Shown piece by piece: positions 45,274 through 57,689 of a DNA stretch of 64,000 nt. Each line of letters opens with the position of its first letter. Positions within the stretch are counted from its first letter, which is position 1. The DNA comes from Echria macrotheca (lineage: Eukaryota; Ascomycota; Sordariomycetes; Sordariales; Schizotheciaceae): assembly GCA_030411725.1 (NCBI GenBank), contig MU839840.1:310001-374000 (forward strand), written 5' to 3'. The position numbers and the translations under genes were made by a program. A model generated the notes under the pieces. The model did no database searches and was not told where the DNA came from. It saw only the letters and a program-made list of their open reading frames with translations.

Positions 45274-48200
45274 ATGGCCACCGGAATCCCCCGCCGAGAG
45301 CGTCGCCCGTCGACCAGCGCCCCGATTGTGGACATTCAGGGCTCGGTTGGCCCCGCCGGCGTCTCCCGCCCTAAACACAGACGGACTTTCACTGGTTTTG
45401 GCGCCGGCGAAATCAAGAGCGTTGAAGGTACAGCTCCAATGTCTGGTCATCGGTGTCTAGCTTCGGCCCGGCAGTGAGAGCTTCAGTGAGCTCAGCACCG
45501 TGCAGCTGTCACCCCGCGTTGTGTTGCCCCTCGTCCCCCCACTGCGGGGTCTCATACACTGAACAGGCGCTGACCTTGCTCTCACCAGCTTCGATCCCTG
45601 AGCCTCAGCGAGAGGCTTGGTTGAAGCACAAAACCCATGGCTTCAAGGACAAGGATGGATTCGAGCGCGAGGTTGTCCGCCATGTCGAGACGACGTTGGC
45701 TCGGAGCATGTTCAACTGCGACGAGTCGGCGGCCTACTCAGCCTGCAGCTTGGCCTTTCGCGATCGCCTCATCCTCGAGTGGAACCGCACTCAGCAGCGC
45801 CAGACCTACAATGACAGCAAGCGTCTCTACTACCTGAGTCTGGAATTCCTAATGGGCAGGGCTCTCGACAATGCCATGCTCAACGTTGGCCAGAAGGACG
45901 TGGCCAAGGGTGAGGCTCACTGCTCAGGCTCATGCCTGCTTCGGACGCTGACTTCTGACTCGTAGCCGGTCTCGCTGAGCTTGGTTTCCGGATTGAGGAC
46001 GTCATTGAGCAAGAACATGATGCCGCCTTGGGTAACGGTGGTCTCGGACGTCTCGCCGCCTGCTTCCTCGACAGTCTCGCCAGCTTGAACTACCCCGCCT
46101 GGGGCTACGGCCTGCGATATCGCTATGGCATCTTCAAACAGGAGATCATTGATGGATATCAGGTCGAAGTCCCTGACTACTGGCTGGATTTCAACCCCTG
46201 GGAGTTCCCTCGACACGACGTGACGGTCGATGTAAGCTTGGCCGTCTGATTCTTTTTTTGGAGGGATCCCCGGGCTAATAATTCAGGTTCAATTCTACGG
46301 CTACGTCCACAAGACAACGGATGAGTCCGGGAAGGCGGTCGCCCGGTGGGAGGGCGGCGAGACGGTGAAGGCAGTCGCCTACGATGTGCCCATCCCCGGG
46401 TACGACACCCCCACCACCAACAATCTGAGGCTCTGGTCCAGCAAAGCCGCCAGTGGAGAGTTCGACTTCCAAAAGTTCAACAGCGGAGACTACGAAAGTT
46501 CGGTTGCGGACCAGCAACGGGCCGAGACCATCAGCGCCGTGCTGTATCCCAACGACAACCTCGACCGAGGCAAAGAGCTCCGTCTGAAGCAACAGTATTT
46601 CTGGGTCGCCGCATCACTCTATGACATTGTCCGCCGCTTCAAGAAGACGAAGCGCGCGTGGAGGGAGTTCCCTGACCAGGTGGCCATTCAGCTGAATGAC
46701 ACTCACCCCACTCTCGCCATCGTCGAATTGCAGCGAATCCTCATCGACCTCGAGGGTCTCGAATGGGACGAGGCCTGGAATATCGTCACGAATACCTTCG
46801 GCTACACCAACCATACAGTGCTGCCGGAGGCCCTGGAGAAATGGTCCGTCGGACTGGTTCAGCATCTCCTCCCGAGACATCTCCAGATCATCTACGACAT
46901 CAACCTCTTCTTCCTCCAGTCGGTTGAGCGCGCGTTCCCAGATGACCGAGATCTCCTCCGGAGAGTGTCCATCATCGAGGAGTCCCAGCCAAAGATGGTT
47001 CGCATGGCCTTCCTCGCTATTGTCGGGTCACACAAGGTCAACGGCGTCGCTGAGCTGCACTCGGATCTCATCAAGACCACCATCTTCAAGGACTTCGTTG
47101 CCATCTTTGGGCCTGACAAGTTTACAAACGTCACCAACGGTGTTACGCCTCGACGGTGGTTGCACCAGGCAAACCCCAAGCTGTCTGAGCTCATCGCGAG
47201 CAAGACTGGCGACCAGGAGTACCTGAAGGACCTCTCCCACCTGAACAAGATTGAGTTGCACCTCAAGGACGCAGCGTTCCGCAAGGAGTGGGCCGCCATC
47301 AAGCATGCGAACAAGGTCAGACTCGCCGAGCACATCAAGACCACAACCGGCGTCGAGGTAAATCCCTCGGCCCTTTTTGATGTCCAGGTCAAGCGTATAC
47401 ACGAGTACAAGCGCCAGCAGATGAACATCTTTGGTGTCATCCACCGCTATCTCACCCTCAAGTCTCTGTCGCCCGAGGAGAGGAAGAAGTACCAGCCGAG
47501 AGTGTCGATCTTTGGCGGAAAGGCTGCACCTGGCTACTGGATGGCCAAGCAGATTATCCACTTGATCAACAGTGTCGGTGCGGTCGTGAATAACGACAAG
47601 GATATCGGCGACCTGCTGAAGGTTGTCTTCGTGGAAGACTACAACGTTAGCAAGGCCGAGATGATCATCCCCGCGTCGGATATCAGCGAGCATATCTCAA
47701 CCGCCGGCACCGAGTGAGTTCATTTCTCTTTCAGCAGCAAGTATGGATAACTAACTTGTGTTTGTAGGGCCTCGGGCACGAGCAACATGAAGTTTGTTCT
47801 GAATGGCGGTTTGATCATCGGAACTTGCGATGGTGCCAACGTAAGTGAATTCGGACACCTTATCCGTGCATGTGTTGACATTTTTCAGATCGAAATCACG
47901 CGTGAGATCGGCGAGAACAACATCTTCCTTTTCGGAAACCTCGCCGAGGACGTTGAGGACCTTCGTCACTCGCACACGTACGGCTCTCACACGATTGACC
48001 CCGATCTCGCCAGGGTCTTTGAGGAGATCGAAAAGGGCACGTTTGGCGACTCGAAGGACTTTGCTGCCTTGATCACGGCCGTGAGGGACCACGGAGACTA
48101 CTACCTGGTTTCGGACGACTTCCACAGCTACATCGAGACGCATGCGCTCGTCGATGAGGCGTACAAGAACCAGGAGGAATGGATCACCAAGTGCATCACC

Positions 48201-48302
48201 AGTGTGGCCAGGATGGGCTTCTTCACGTCGGATCGTTGCATCAACGAGTATGCCGACGGCATCTGGAACATTGAGCCGCTCGCTGTCGAGCCGGCTTCGT
48301 AG
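45274..48302 (+). CDS. gph1: glycogen phosphorylase
   Basis: Six exons: 45274-45427, 45589-45909, 45966-46231, 46287-47713, 47768-47840 and 47889-48302; 884 residues. The enzyme releases glucose-1-phosphate from glycogen in the cytosol. Readable family blocks are YYLSLEFLMGRALDNAMLN, LGNGGLGRLAACFLDS, YPAWGYGLRYRYGIFKQ, QLNDTHPTLAIVELQRI, TNHTVLPEALEKW, VTNGVTPRRWL, KRIHEYKRQQMN, FGGKAAPGYWMAK, and the pyridoxal-phosphate site GTSNMKFVLNGGLIIGTCDGAN. The N-terminal 40 residues (RRERRPSTSAP, KHRRTFTGFGAGEIKSVE) have the basic/Ser/Thr extension seen in fungal phosphorylases, which is phosphorylated downstream of PKA in yeast. That links it functionally with the neighbouring G-alpha (cAMP pathway), though the adjacency may be chance. 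Confidence 0.97.
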
Positions 48303-51300
48303 TGTGCTCCGAGCCAGAGACTTGAGATGAAGAGTCCTAGACAGAGAGTTGAGGCGCAGATTTCCGGCGTTTATGTTTACGAGAGAACAGAGAAGACACC
48401 ACTCATCCGGTGTGGGAAATGGGGGACAGTGGCCGGTCCCAATCCGTAGTTGTCTTTAGCCGTATGGACCGGGTACTGGCGGTGAAAAGGAACGAGTCTG
48501 GATGCACAGACGCAGCACTCTACATAAATGTATGGATGTTGCAACGAATGAATTCTCTTGCCTGTGTCCTTGACTGTGACGGAGAGCGCCGGACCACATG
48601 CGGACACGGCGGCCATGGCGGTCACCGCGGCCGAGGTTTTTGGATGGGAATGTCCAGTAAGGTCTCGTGCGGAGCCAGCCGGGGAAAGCGCAAACAATTG
48701 TACTCGTACGGATAAGCGCGCACCAAGAAGCGAGAACTCGGCATGCATAGTGTACTTGAGTACCTATGTTGCAAGGTGAGGAGCCGATGACGATCCCCGA
48801 GAGCCCTTGATGCAGTTTCTCTCAGGTGTTCATGGTCCTGCCGGATGCTTGGTTGATGAAACTGGAAGCGGGTTGGTGGGGAGGGAGTCTTGCGACGACG
48901 TCATAGTGCATGAGTCGGCGTCTTTTTTTTTCGAATCTTCCCCCATAGGGTAACTTATGGGCCGGGCGGTCGGGGGACGCAGCGGGTGTGGGTGGGGGCG
49001 TCCATATCCCGGTCTCTCTCGGCCTGGATAAGAAACTCACGATGTATTCCCGTACTGTGTGTGTTATTCTTTGAGTAGATACGTATATCGTAGGTGACCG
49101 AGGGGTGTGTAGAGTACTCGTACTGTGGGAGACTGATGGAACCAACCCTTTCCCATTTTTTTTGATGTCGAGTTCGGTCGCGGGTCGAGGGTGCGGAAAG
49201 GGGGTCGATCCCGTTCGTTTTCCATGCCCCTGATGATCTTTGATGGTCTGGATTCTTTTTTTTCTTTGTTTATTAATAAAGTGCACTGAAGGGAGGTATT
49301 TTTGAACGGGAGGCTTGGTAAGGGGACCTGCTGGATGGACCCTTTGCGACTAATCTGGAGTAGACTACTAGAGAAGAGGATGTGAGGCTACGCATCAGAT
49401 ACACAGGGTATCGCAGGGTCCAACCCGCTAGCTCAGTCCGACAGACCTGACTGACGCCATGGCAGGGTGCCTTTTTGACAGAATCTGTCAAGTTCCGTGA
49501 AAAAAAAGGCGGTAGCGCGATATGCCAGCTGGCTACACTAGCCGATGTTGTCACTTTGCTGCCGTCTGTCTGTCTGTCGAAAGTTGACTGACATGCTTTG
49601 GTGTGGAAGCGGGAGCGGAAGACTTTCAGGGTCCAGCCCATGCCATGCAGCAGAGTCAAAACTGTGTGCATGCCGTAACTATAATCCGCTCGGCTTGTGT
49701 AGCCGCGCCCGGAGCATATCCTCCTAGAGGACGGTATACCGGAAAGACCCGTGACCGGTTTTTTTCCTGGCTCTGACAAGTTGGGCTGCGCCGTGTGTGG
49801 CTCGTTCGTTTTTTCGCTTCTGCTGGTCACCGCCTCACGCACTCACTCGATGGGATCGCGGGTTCCGGAACCAACATGTTCGATCCCCGGCCAAAAAGAG
49901 CGATGGAACGAGACGCTTGGGTGGTGGACATCGGGGGAGGGGAGGGGTGTTTCCAAGTGGGGACGGTCAGAATTCGTCGCGACGACAGGGGTCCGGTTGA
50001 CATGGGGGGGTGCAATACCCCACCTCACCACCTACGTCATCATTCTCGTCTGTTTGCCGTTGAACGCAGCGTGGCAGCCCCTTGCCCCTCTCAGGACTCA
50101 GGAGCTGTCCAAAGTCTCGACAAGACACACCCTGGCAACCGCTTCCTGCGCGCTCACACACACACCCACAGCTTTGCCTTACTCAGAATTGCATCCCTAA
50201 CAGGTCCCGGTAGGGGTCGACCGGTCCTCGCGGCGGGGTCCACGGCGAATAGGGTCGTCTATCACCAACGGCTTGGGGTTTGGTGGTTGAGAATGATACA
50301 CGCTTGTCTGCGACTGACAGCGGCACCGCAAGACATGGCAGAGCTATGAGAGGCCCGATAGCAATTTGATGATGGGTCTAGCTGCCTTCAGACAAGTGGT
50401 GCACAGATACGTAGACTACAGCAGCAAGACGACTCGTGGGCTCGGCGGGTGGGAGCGGAGTGGAGGGGACGGGAAAGTGGGCGCGCCATTGGAAACCATG
50501 GAATTTGGCAAGATTCTGATATCCCGTTCTTGCCCAAGCTGCTGCCCCGCGCGGCCGCGTCGTATCCCATCCCCGTCCCACCTCTGTGGCCCTGGTTGCT
50601 GCCCTCCAAGCTTGCCTGCCTTAATATGTACCTTTAATCCTCGACGACCTGTCCGCTGGCTTTTTAATCTGCTGGAGAGCTGCTTCCCTCACTCCTCCTC
50701 GTCCTCTCTTCCCAACCTATTCCCAGAGATATCTTCTGTCAGGGAGATACCGCAGATACGCACGAGCTCCGAACGCGCCTAGGTATGTGTAGGGTGCCCC
50801 TCTCGCCCATGATTCAGATGGCGCGGAACATGTGTTTTGAAAGCTGACACAGGCGTCTACCGAGCAGCGACCCAACGATCCGTTTTCCACCGCGACACAA
50901 GCTGATCAGAGACGGCGTTCGAGCCACCGTGCCAAACTCTAAGCTCGTGGAACGCGGGTTTTCGCACCGTCTGTCAAGATCGCGCGGTCAGATCCACCAC
51001 TGTCAACTTTGCGAACCGCCTCTGAAAGGCTCCTCCCGCCCGCGCTGATCCCCGCCACCCATCAAATTCTCTGTTGCGCCTTCGCTGCTTGTCAACCACC
51101 GACTGTAGCTGAAAAGCCAGCATTTGCGCCGCGAATAACAAGCAAATTATTCACCCTACAGGCGGCCTCCAGATTTCTGCCCCTCGCCCCAATAACCGCT
51201 GCGGGTAAGTGGACTGAACCCACCAAACTGCACCTCTGACAATGCGCGCGATTCGCCCTCGTTCGCACCGCAATCCCGGGTGAAACTCAAGCTAAACTTT

Positions 51301-51603
51301 GCCCTCGACTTCCAGGTAGATCCTCGGTCTCTTTTGCCCGCTCCGTCGCTGCCGAGTATACCCACCTCCGAAGTTCGTCCCAGCGCGAGCACAGCCTGCT
51401 CCTCGCAATCGCGCCCCTGATTCGGTCCCCTTCCAGGCCTTTCCGTAATCATCCGCGTCTCATTCGTTCTTTCTTCCTCGGCCTCGCCAAGAACTAGAAC
51501 GGTCGAATTTCCATTGCGCGGAGCCTCATCATAACCCATCTCTGTTTCGCCGAACCCCTCTTTTCTCCCCCTCCCGAGATTCAGATTCGCCAAACCGCCC
51601 ACC
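48303..51603. other. intergenic, glycogen phosphorylase 3' region / os-2 promoter
   Basis: 3.3 kb. A short GTCT repeat is present at about 49564-49578. The 350 bases before the os-2 start are pyrimidine-rich leader-like DNA. No supported gene; the longest frames (about 150-190 codons) are shadow-like. Confidence 0.45.
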
Positions 51604-53054
51604 ATGGCTGAATTCGTGCGCGCCCAGATCTTTGGAACCACCTTCGAGATCACCTCGCGGTATGGAAGTCGAAATTGATGAGCGAGAAAGGTTTTCTGAC
51701 GCGGGAGCAGGTACTCGGATCTCCAGCCTGTTGGCATGGGAGCTTTCGGTCTTGTTTGGTACGAGATCCCGCCCTCTTGATCGGCTCTACCGCGCAAACA
51801 GAGCTAACCTGTCACATTGCGATAGCTCCGCAAGAGACCAGCTCACCAACCAGAATGTCGCTATCAAGAAGATCATGAAGCCCTTCAGCACCCCTGTGCT
51901 TGCTAAGAGGACATACCGGGAGCTCAAGCTGCTCAAGCACTTGAAGCACGAGAACGTCATCTCGCTGAGCGACATCTTCATTTCCCCGCTCGAAGATATG
52001 TGAGTTTTCGCCTGCCATATACCCTGCTGTGTGAGGCACGTCTAATAGCTCCAGCTACTTCGTCACGGAACTCTTGGGGACTGATCTCCACCGATTGCTC
52101 ACATCGCGACCGCTCGAGAAGCAGTTCATCCAGTACTTCCTCTACCAGATCATGGTGCGTAGTCCTGATTTTTTTTTTTCTTTTGGACAAAGCTGATAGT
52201 GGCGCAGCGAGGTCTGAAATATGTCCACTCCGCCGGTGTCGTTCACCGAGACCTGAAGCCCAGCAACATCCTCGTCAACGAAAACTGCGATCTGAAGATT
52301 TGCGATTTCGGCTTGGCGCGTATCCAGGACCCCCAGATGACGGGCTACGTATCGACCCGGTACTACCGAGCGCCCGAGATTATGCTCACCTGGCAGAAGT
52401 ACGACGTTGAGGTGGACATCTGGAGTGCAGGCTGCATCTTCGCGGAGATGCTAGAAGGGAAACCGTTGTTCCCCGGCAAGGACCATGTGAACCAGTTCTC
52501 GATCATCACTGAGCTTCTCGGCACGCCGCCAGATGACGTGATCAATACTATTGCTAGTGAGAATGTGAGTATCTGTGTGAGCTCGAAGTGGGTGGGATAC
52601 TGACGGCTTGTCCAGACTTTGAGATTCGTCAAGTCACTGCCGAAGCGTGAGAGGCAACCGCTCAAGAACAAGTTCAAGAATGCCGATGCATCTGGTATGT
52701 GCCACCGAAACGTTTGTTAGTTGATGCTTTGCTAACTTGTCACAGCCATTGACTTGTTGGAGCGCATGCTTGTCTTTGACCCCAAGAAGCGGATAACAGC
52801 GACCGAAGCCCTTGCACACGAGTACCTGGCGCCGTACCACGATCCTACCGACGAGCCAGTCGCCGAGGAGAAGTTCGACTGGAGCTTCAACGATGCCGAC
52901 CTGCCTGTTGATACATGGAAGATCATGATGTAGGTTTTCTGGTTTTGGGAGCTGGGATGAAGCTAACTCTGCTGCTAGGTACTCGGAGATTCTCGATTAC
53001 CACAATGTCGAAGCCAGCGTTACCCAGATGGAGGATCCTTACAACGGTCAATAA
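51604..53054 (+). CDS. os-2: HOG1-type stress MAP kinase (OS-2/SakA)
   Basis: Eight exons: 51604-51659, 51711-51758, 51826-51999, 52055-52154, 52208-52564, 52616-52694, 52746-52929 and 52979-53054; 357 residues with all phases consistent. Kinase motifs are GMGAFGLVC (Gly-rich loop), NVAIKKI (ATP-binding Lys), [10 protein letters not shown] (catalytic loop, D141), KICDFGLA (Mg site) and the activation lip T171-G172-Y173, the dual-phosphorylation TGY of p38/Hog1 kinases. [14 protein letters not shown] sequence and DVDIWSAGC follow. Near the end, [21 protein letters not shown] is the common-docking region. It acts downstream of the two-component phosphorelay in osmotic and oxidative stress and moves to the nucleus when phosphorylated. 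The length equals that of known filamentous-fungal orthologues within a residue or two. Confidence 0.98.
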
Positions 53055-55263
53055 TGGATGAGGCAGAGAAAGACAGCGAGGAGGCAAGCCGCGTAGCATA
53101 CGATGGACCCAAGCCGATCTCTCGGACATGTCCACCGGCTCTGTCTCAGGGCTTCTCCTCCCGTTATGATGATGCCCCGGCATGATGACATGCGGGCGAT
53201 GGTCGGGTTATGACTGAGGCTCGCCGATGATGTTTATGGTGTAGGTGATTGTGGTCAGGCCGTGCTGGTGCTGGATGGGACGGTGGGCAGCTATCGGGGG
53301 CTCCCTAGGCGTTTCCTGGTCTGGTGGTGGTGGAGCAGTGACTTTTGGGCGGCGTTGGACCGGTTTTACCAAGCAATGGAAAATGACTGCCTCTGCGAGG
53401 GAGATATTCCTCCACATGGCAATGCGACGAGTCTACTTTCTATTGACTTGTCGACGAAATGACATGGATACAAGCAGCATTTATGATTAAAAAAGACTTG
53501 ATACCATACCAGTTCCGCAGTGTGAGATGGTTTTTGTAGCAGTATTGGAAGAAGTACCAAGCACTGACGTGTCCATGGTTCTCACTGTGACGGCGGTTCG
53601 AAGTAAGAGATGGGAAATCCATAGCAGAGGAAGCAATTTAGTACCTGTCTGCTTCCTTTGGTCTTCTACGGGATGTGGATAATGATCACTCACCTTCCAT
53701 TGTCAGCAGGGAACGCTTATTAGCGAAGTCAGGGTGGAAGGTAACGGTGGTAGGCAATTAATGATGCAGCTGGTGCTTGGTTGCTGCTGCTTCATGCAAT
53801 GCAAGACACGCTGGCATGGCAGATCGGTGATGTATTCTTATTAATATGTCGTTTAAAATTCCGCTCGTTTTATCAACGTCCATTTTTTTTTCTCGGGAGA
53901 AAAGGTTTTCTCGAGAGATTTTATTGCTGGGTAATGGTGATTATAGGCGTTCTAGGCTTCGTGAAAGGGAGATGATATAATTCACTTGAATTGTCGGATG
54001 TTTTTTGGAGGTTGAGCTTGTTAGTGACAACAAGAGAGCATCGGGAATTTTTTCTCAGCTGGGAAGACCTGGGTTCACGCACGTGATTCGTGAGTTCGCG
54101 GCGGTGTCAGCACGGACGCTCGGCTGGCGGTGTGGGACAGTGGGACGGTGGACGGCAGATTGGATTTTGGCGGGGTAGAGCTTTTGAGCTTTAGCAATCA
54201 ACAATGACATTGTTGTCTAGTGTACTAGATGACTGGCTTTCCGAGGAGAGGAGGAAGTGACCTGGAAGTATGGGACCGCTTCATAGGTGGCTTGATGAGA
54301 TCGAGCTGTAGTAGTAGTTGGGTCGGGTTTGATCGGTTTGCTGCATTTCTAGGTTTGCGGTTCTTCGAGGTCCCGAGTGAGCGAGATGCGGATAGCTACG
54401 GAGACTTGTTTATGTCGGTCCTGGGGATGATGAGAAAAGATTCAATCGATGCCGTCGGTGAGCGGCTGCGGTGCGACGGAACAGCATGGCTGGCTGCCCA
54501 CGTCACTCTACCTAGATACAAACTCGGTTCCCAGACTGGCGGTCCCCCTCCAATGATTTGTTAGTGTGTTGCGTCGATAGCGCCCCGAGGCGATTGGATC
54601 ATCATGTCCGGGACGGGCTCGTGGCCGGCGCCGCTGGGCTGAGGGACAGCTTGGCTGACCGCCATTGTTGATTCTTTTTTTTCTTCTCTCTCGGCTCTGC
54701 TGTCATCAGGCCATGCTGACACTTTTCTCGCGATTACATCAAGTCCCGGTGTTTGACACATCGACATCGCCTAGTTATCAGTGAGTGTCTCGAAACAACA
54801 GTCAACTTTGACCGGCCCAGCAGCCATTGTGCTCTTCTCCTTGGCCAATTGGACCCTGCCTGCTCTTCTAGGCCGCGTCCAGCTCGCAGAAAAAACGCGT
54901 GCCCGGCAGCTGCTCCTCTCTCCCTCTGCTCCGCTCCGCAAAATCGACTCTTTCGAAGAGTTACGATTCACAGAGCAGGGTTATTACCGAAATCGCCAAG
55001 CTTGAACCCTCGTCACCAATTCTCACCCCACCACGGCCAAGTGTTGGCCGAAAAAAACAAGCAACGAGCAAACCGGACACTAGCAAATATTTAGGAGGGT
55101 ATCGATTTCGAAACAACAAATTCATGGCCACATTCGTATACCGGTAGCGATTGGTACCGCCCGAGAGCGCGCTTGACGGTTTTTGCAAGGGTGACAAGGC
55201 TACGACGACGACGGCGACGACGACGGACACGGAGCAGACAGAGCCCGCAGGCAGAAAACCACC
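53055..55263. other. intergenic, os-2 3' region / AVL9 promoter
   Basis: 2.2 kb. One plus-strand frame with a true ATG, 54229-54564 (111 codons), has ordinary composition (LEVWDRFIGGLM, FEVPSERDADSYGDLFMSVLG) but no known domain; it is treated as an orphan candidate only. No other element recognised. Confidence 0.4.
54229..54564 (+). CDS. orphan 111-codon open frame, hypothetical
   Basis: Starts with ATG and ends with TAG. The composition is protein-like rather than the Arg/Pro/Ser-rich pattern of shadow frames, but there is no signal peptide, membrane segment or known motif. It lies alone in the 2.2-kb gap between os-2 and AVL9. It may be a species-specific gene, part of an untranslated leader, or chance. 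Confidence 0.2.
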   Translation: MTGFPRRGGSDLEVWDRFIGGLMRSSCSSSWVGFDRFAAFLGLRFFEVPSERDADSYGDLFMSVLGMMRKDSIDAVGERLRCDGTAWLAAHVTLPRYKLGSQTGGPPPMIC

Positions 55264-57689
55264 ATGTCGACCCCTCCCACGCCGACTAACGGAGCGAGCC
55301 CCAAGGGGTCGCCGGGGTTTATTCCTCTGGTCTGCGTCGTCGATTTCCACCATGCCCGCGGTCCCGAGGTCGAGAAGTGGTTCGGCGTCGACGACGGCCG
55401 CGACCCCGCAGCCGAGTACGACTGGACGCTGCTGCCCTTCATGGCCCTGAGCGACGGCGCCCATGCGTGAGTTCGGCCCCGGGGATGATGATGTGGGAAA
55501 CTTCCAACTGACAGTTCTGGGCAGGGCGACCGAGGACTTCTCGTATTTTACGCTCTTGCGGCCAGCATCGGACAACGGCGAGATGGCGACATCGCTCTTT
55601 GGCATATCGTGCACGAGGCAGATGGACGCGTCGCAGCTGCTCGTCCGGCCGGCCGACGTGACGCGGTCGACGGTGCAGAAGGCGGTGGTGGTCATCGCCG
55701 ACAGTCCGCAGTACTTTGGCATGCTCAGGGAGCGGCTGAGCGTCGTGACCAAGGCCTGGTTCGCCCAGCGAGAGTTTACGGATACCGAGATCCTGCGCCG
55801 CTTCCAGGAGAGCCTGGCCGAGGAGAAGGTCCGCGGCGCGCTGAACGACGACGAGGACCGGGACCAGTACCTCGGCATGAGCCTGCGCGAGCTGGTGCGC
55901 GAGTTCCGGTGGCAGACGCTGGTGCTGCTCAAGTGCTGTCTGTTGCAGCCCAAGATGCTCTTCTTCGGCTCGCGGTGCGAGCGCCTCTGCATGATGCAGT
56001 TTTCCCTAATCTCTCTCATACCCGGCCTGCTGCGCAACCTCCAGGACTCGGCCGGTCCTGATCTCGACAACTACGAGAAGAAGCTCACGCAGCCCACAAG
56101 CCTGCGGACTAGTGATCGGAACTCGCTTCTTTCATATATGGGCCTGCCGCTGCAGATATTCGGCAAGGTTCGTGGGCTGCCGGTGTGTGAGGTCGCGGTT
56201 GCTAACAGACTGGTGGTCACAGGGGAGCTTGTTCGGGCCGTACACGCCATTACAGCAGCTTGATATACTTGCCGACTTTGGCACCAAATCGTACATTGTG
56301 GGCAGCACGAACTCGCTGCTCCTGCAGCAGAGGGACCGGTACAGTGATATCCTAATCAACCTGGACGAAGACACGATCAACATTATATCAACATCGCTAA
56401 AGGCGGCGCTGCAGCTGTCGGTGCCCGATCGCCGCTGGATAGATTTCATCACGCAAAACGTCAACGACACGTGGGACGAGGCGAACCCCAACCGCCCAAA
56501 GACACTGGGCTACGTCGGCAGCGAGGAGTTTATTCGCCTGCAGTTTGAAGAGTATCTCCTTTCTCTCATCTCGTCTGTCAAGTACCATAATCACCTGACC
56601 AAGTATGGAAACAACCCCCGCATGCTGCTGCCACACATCGAGGGGGACCCCTCGCATGACTACGGACAGGATTTCGTCGAGGCGTGGAAGCGGACGGAAA
56701 ACTACCGGATCTGGAACACGCACACCGATTCACATCTATTCGACATTGTGGAACCCAAACACCCTTGCGCCGGGGGGCTTACCATCGATGACGTCCAGCG
56801 CCGGATCGCGCAGCAGGTGCAGGATCTTCACCTGGATGAGCGGTTCGCCGTCGGCCGCGAGGTGCTCGGTCGGAATCTGGCGGCAAGCAAGGAGAAGGCC
56901 AGCACCATGTTCAACAAGCTGTACGCCGACATGGAGGCGCTCCGGGAGGCGCAGCGGAAACGGGCCGAGGAAGCCAAGCAGCAGCAGCAAACCGGCGAGG
57001 GCGAGAAGAACGGCGGGGGTGTGGATCTTACCAAGGCGCAGCAGACAGTGGCGTCCGCTGGTGTCAAGGCCGGCGCGTTTGTGAGCAGCTGGGCCGCGTG
57101 GGCGGGGGAGAAGCGCAAGGCGGCGGGTTGGGGGAGGTCGTCATCAAGCACCACTCCTACTGCCAGTGATGGCCAGTCGAGCAGCTCAGGAGGTGGTGGG
57201 TGGGGTTCTGGTTGGGTCAAGGGGAGTAAAAGCAGGACGTCGCTGATGAGCAGCAAGTCGGATGCAACGTCAGAAAAAGAACTGCGCAGCCCGACTCTGT
57301 CGCCCGCACCGACGGTAGTTGGGGAGAAGGAGCGACCGCTGAATAGAGATAGGGAAAGGGATAGGGCCTCGCTGAGCGGCGAGTCGTTGCTCGGAACGGG
57401 AACGGAGAGCGGCATGTCATCGCCTGTGTCGCCGCGGAAGACTCGGCCGCTGTCGTCAGCGGCTGAGAGTCCGAAAGTCGTGCCACCAGTGGCTGTTGCA
57501 ATTGATGAGGTCGTTGCGGGGAAACCGGGGGAAACTTCATCCTCTGTGAATGGGAATGGGAATGGGAAATCCTCTTCCAAAGGTGGGGATATAGTCGAGG
57601 AAGAGGAACCATCACCACCGCTTACACCCGTCCCTGTGGCGGTTGCTGCTGCCGAGGCGGCGGAGGTGCAGGGGGTGTGGGGGAGGTGA
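55264..57689 (+). CDS. avl9: AVL9-like DENN-family protein of the late secretory pathway
   Basis: Three exons: 55264-55466, 55525-56167 and 56223-57689, introns 58 and 55 nt; 770 residues. The N-terminal longin/DENN module reads GFIPLVCVVDFHHARGPEVEKWFG, WTLLPFMALSDGAHA, FSYFTLLRP, SLFGISCTRQMDASQL, QKAVVVIAD and YFGMLRERLSVVTKAWF. The central DENN part reads LLKCCLLQPKMLFFGSRCERLC, SLISLIPGLL and GSLFGPYTPLQQLDIL. These are the Avl9 signatures; yeast Avl9 acts in exit of cargo from the Golgi and in actin polarity. The last 230 residues are low-complexity Ser/Gly/Glu/Pro-rich and probably disordered. An upstream-stop leader and a GAAAACCACCATG context support the start. Confidence 0.92.
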
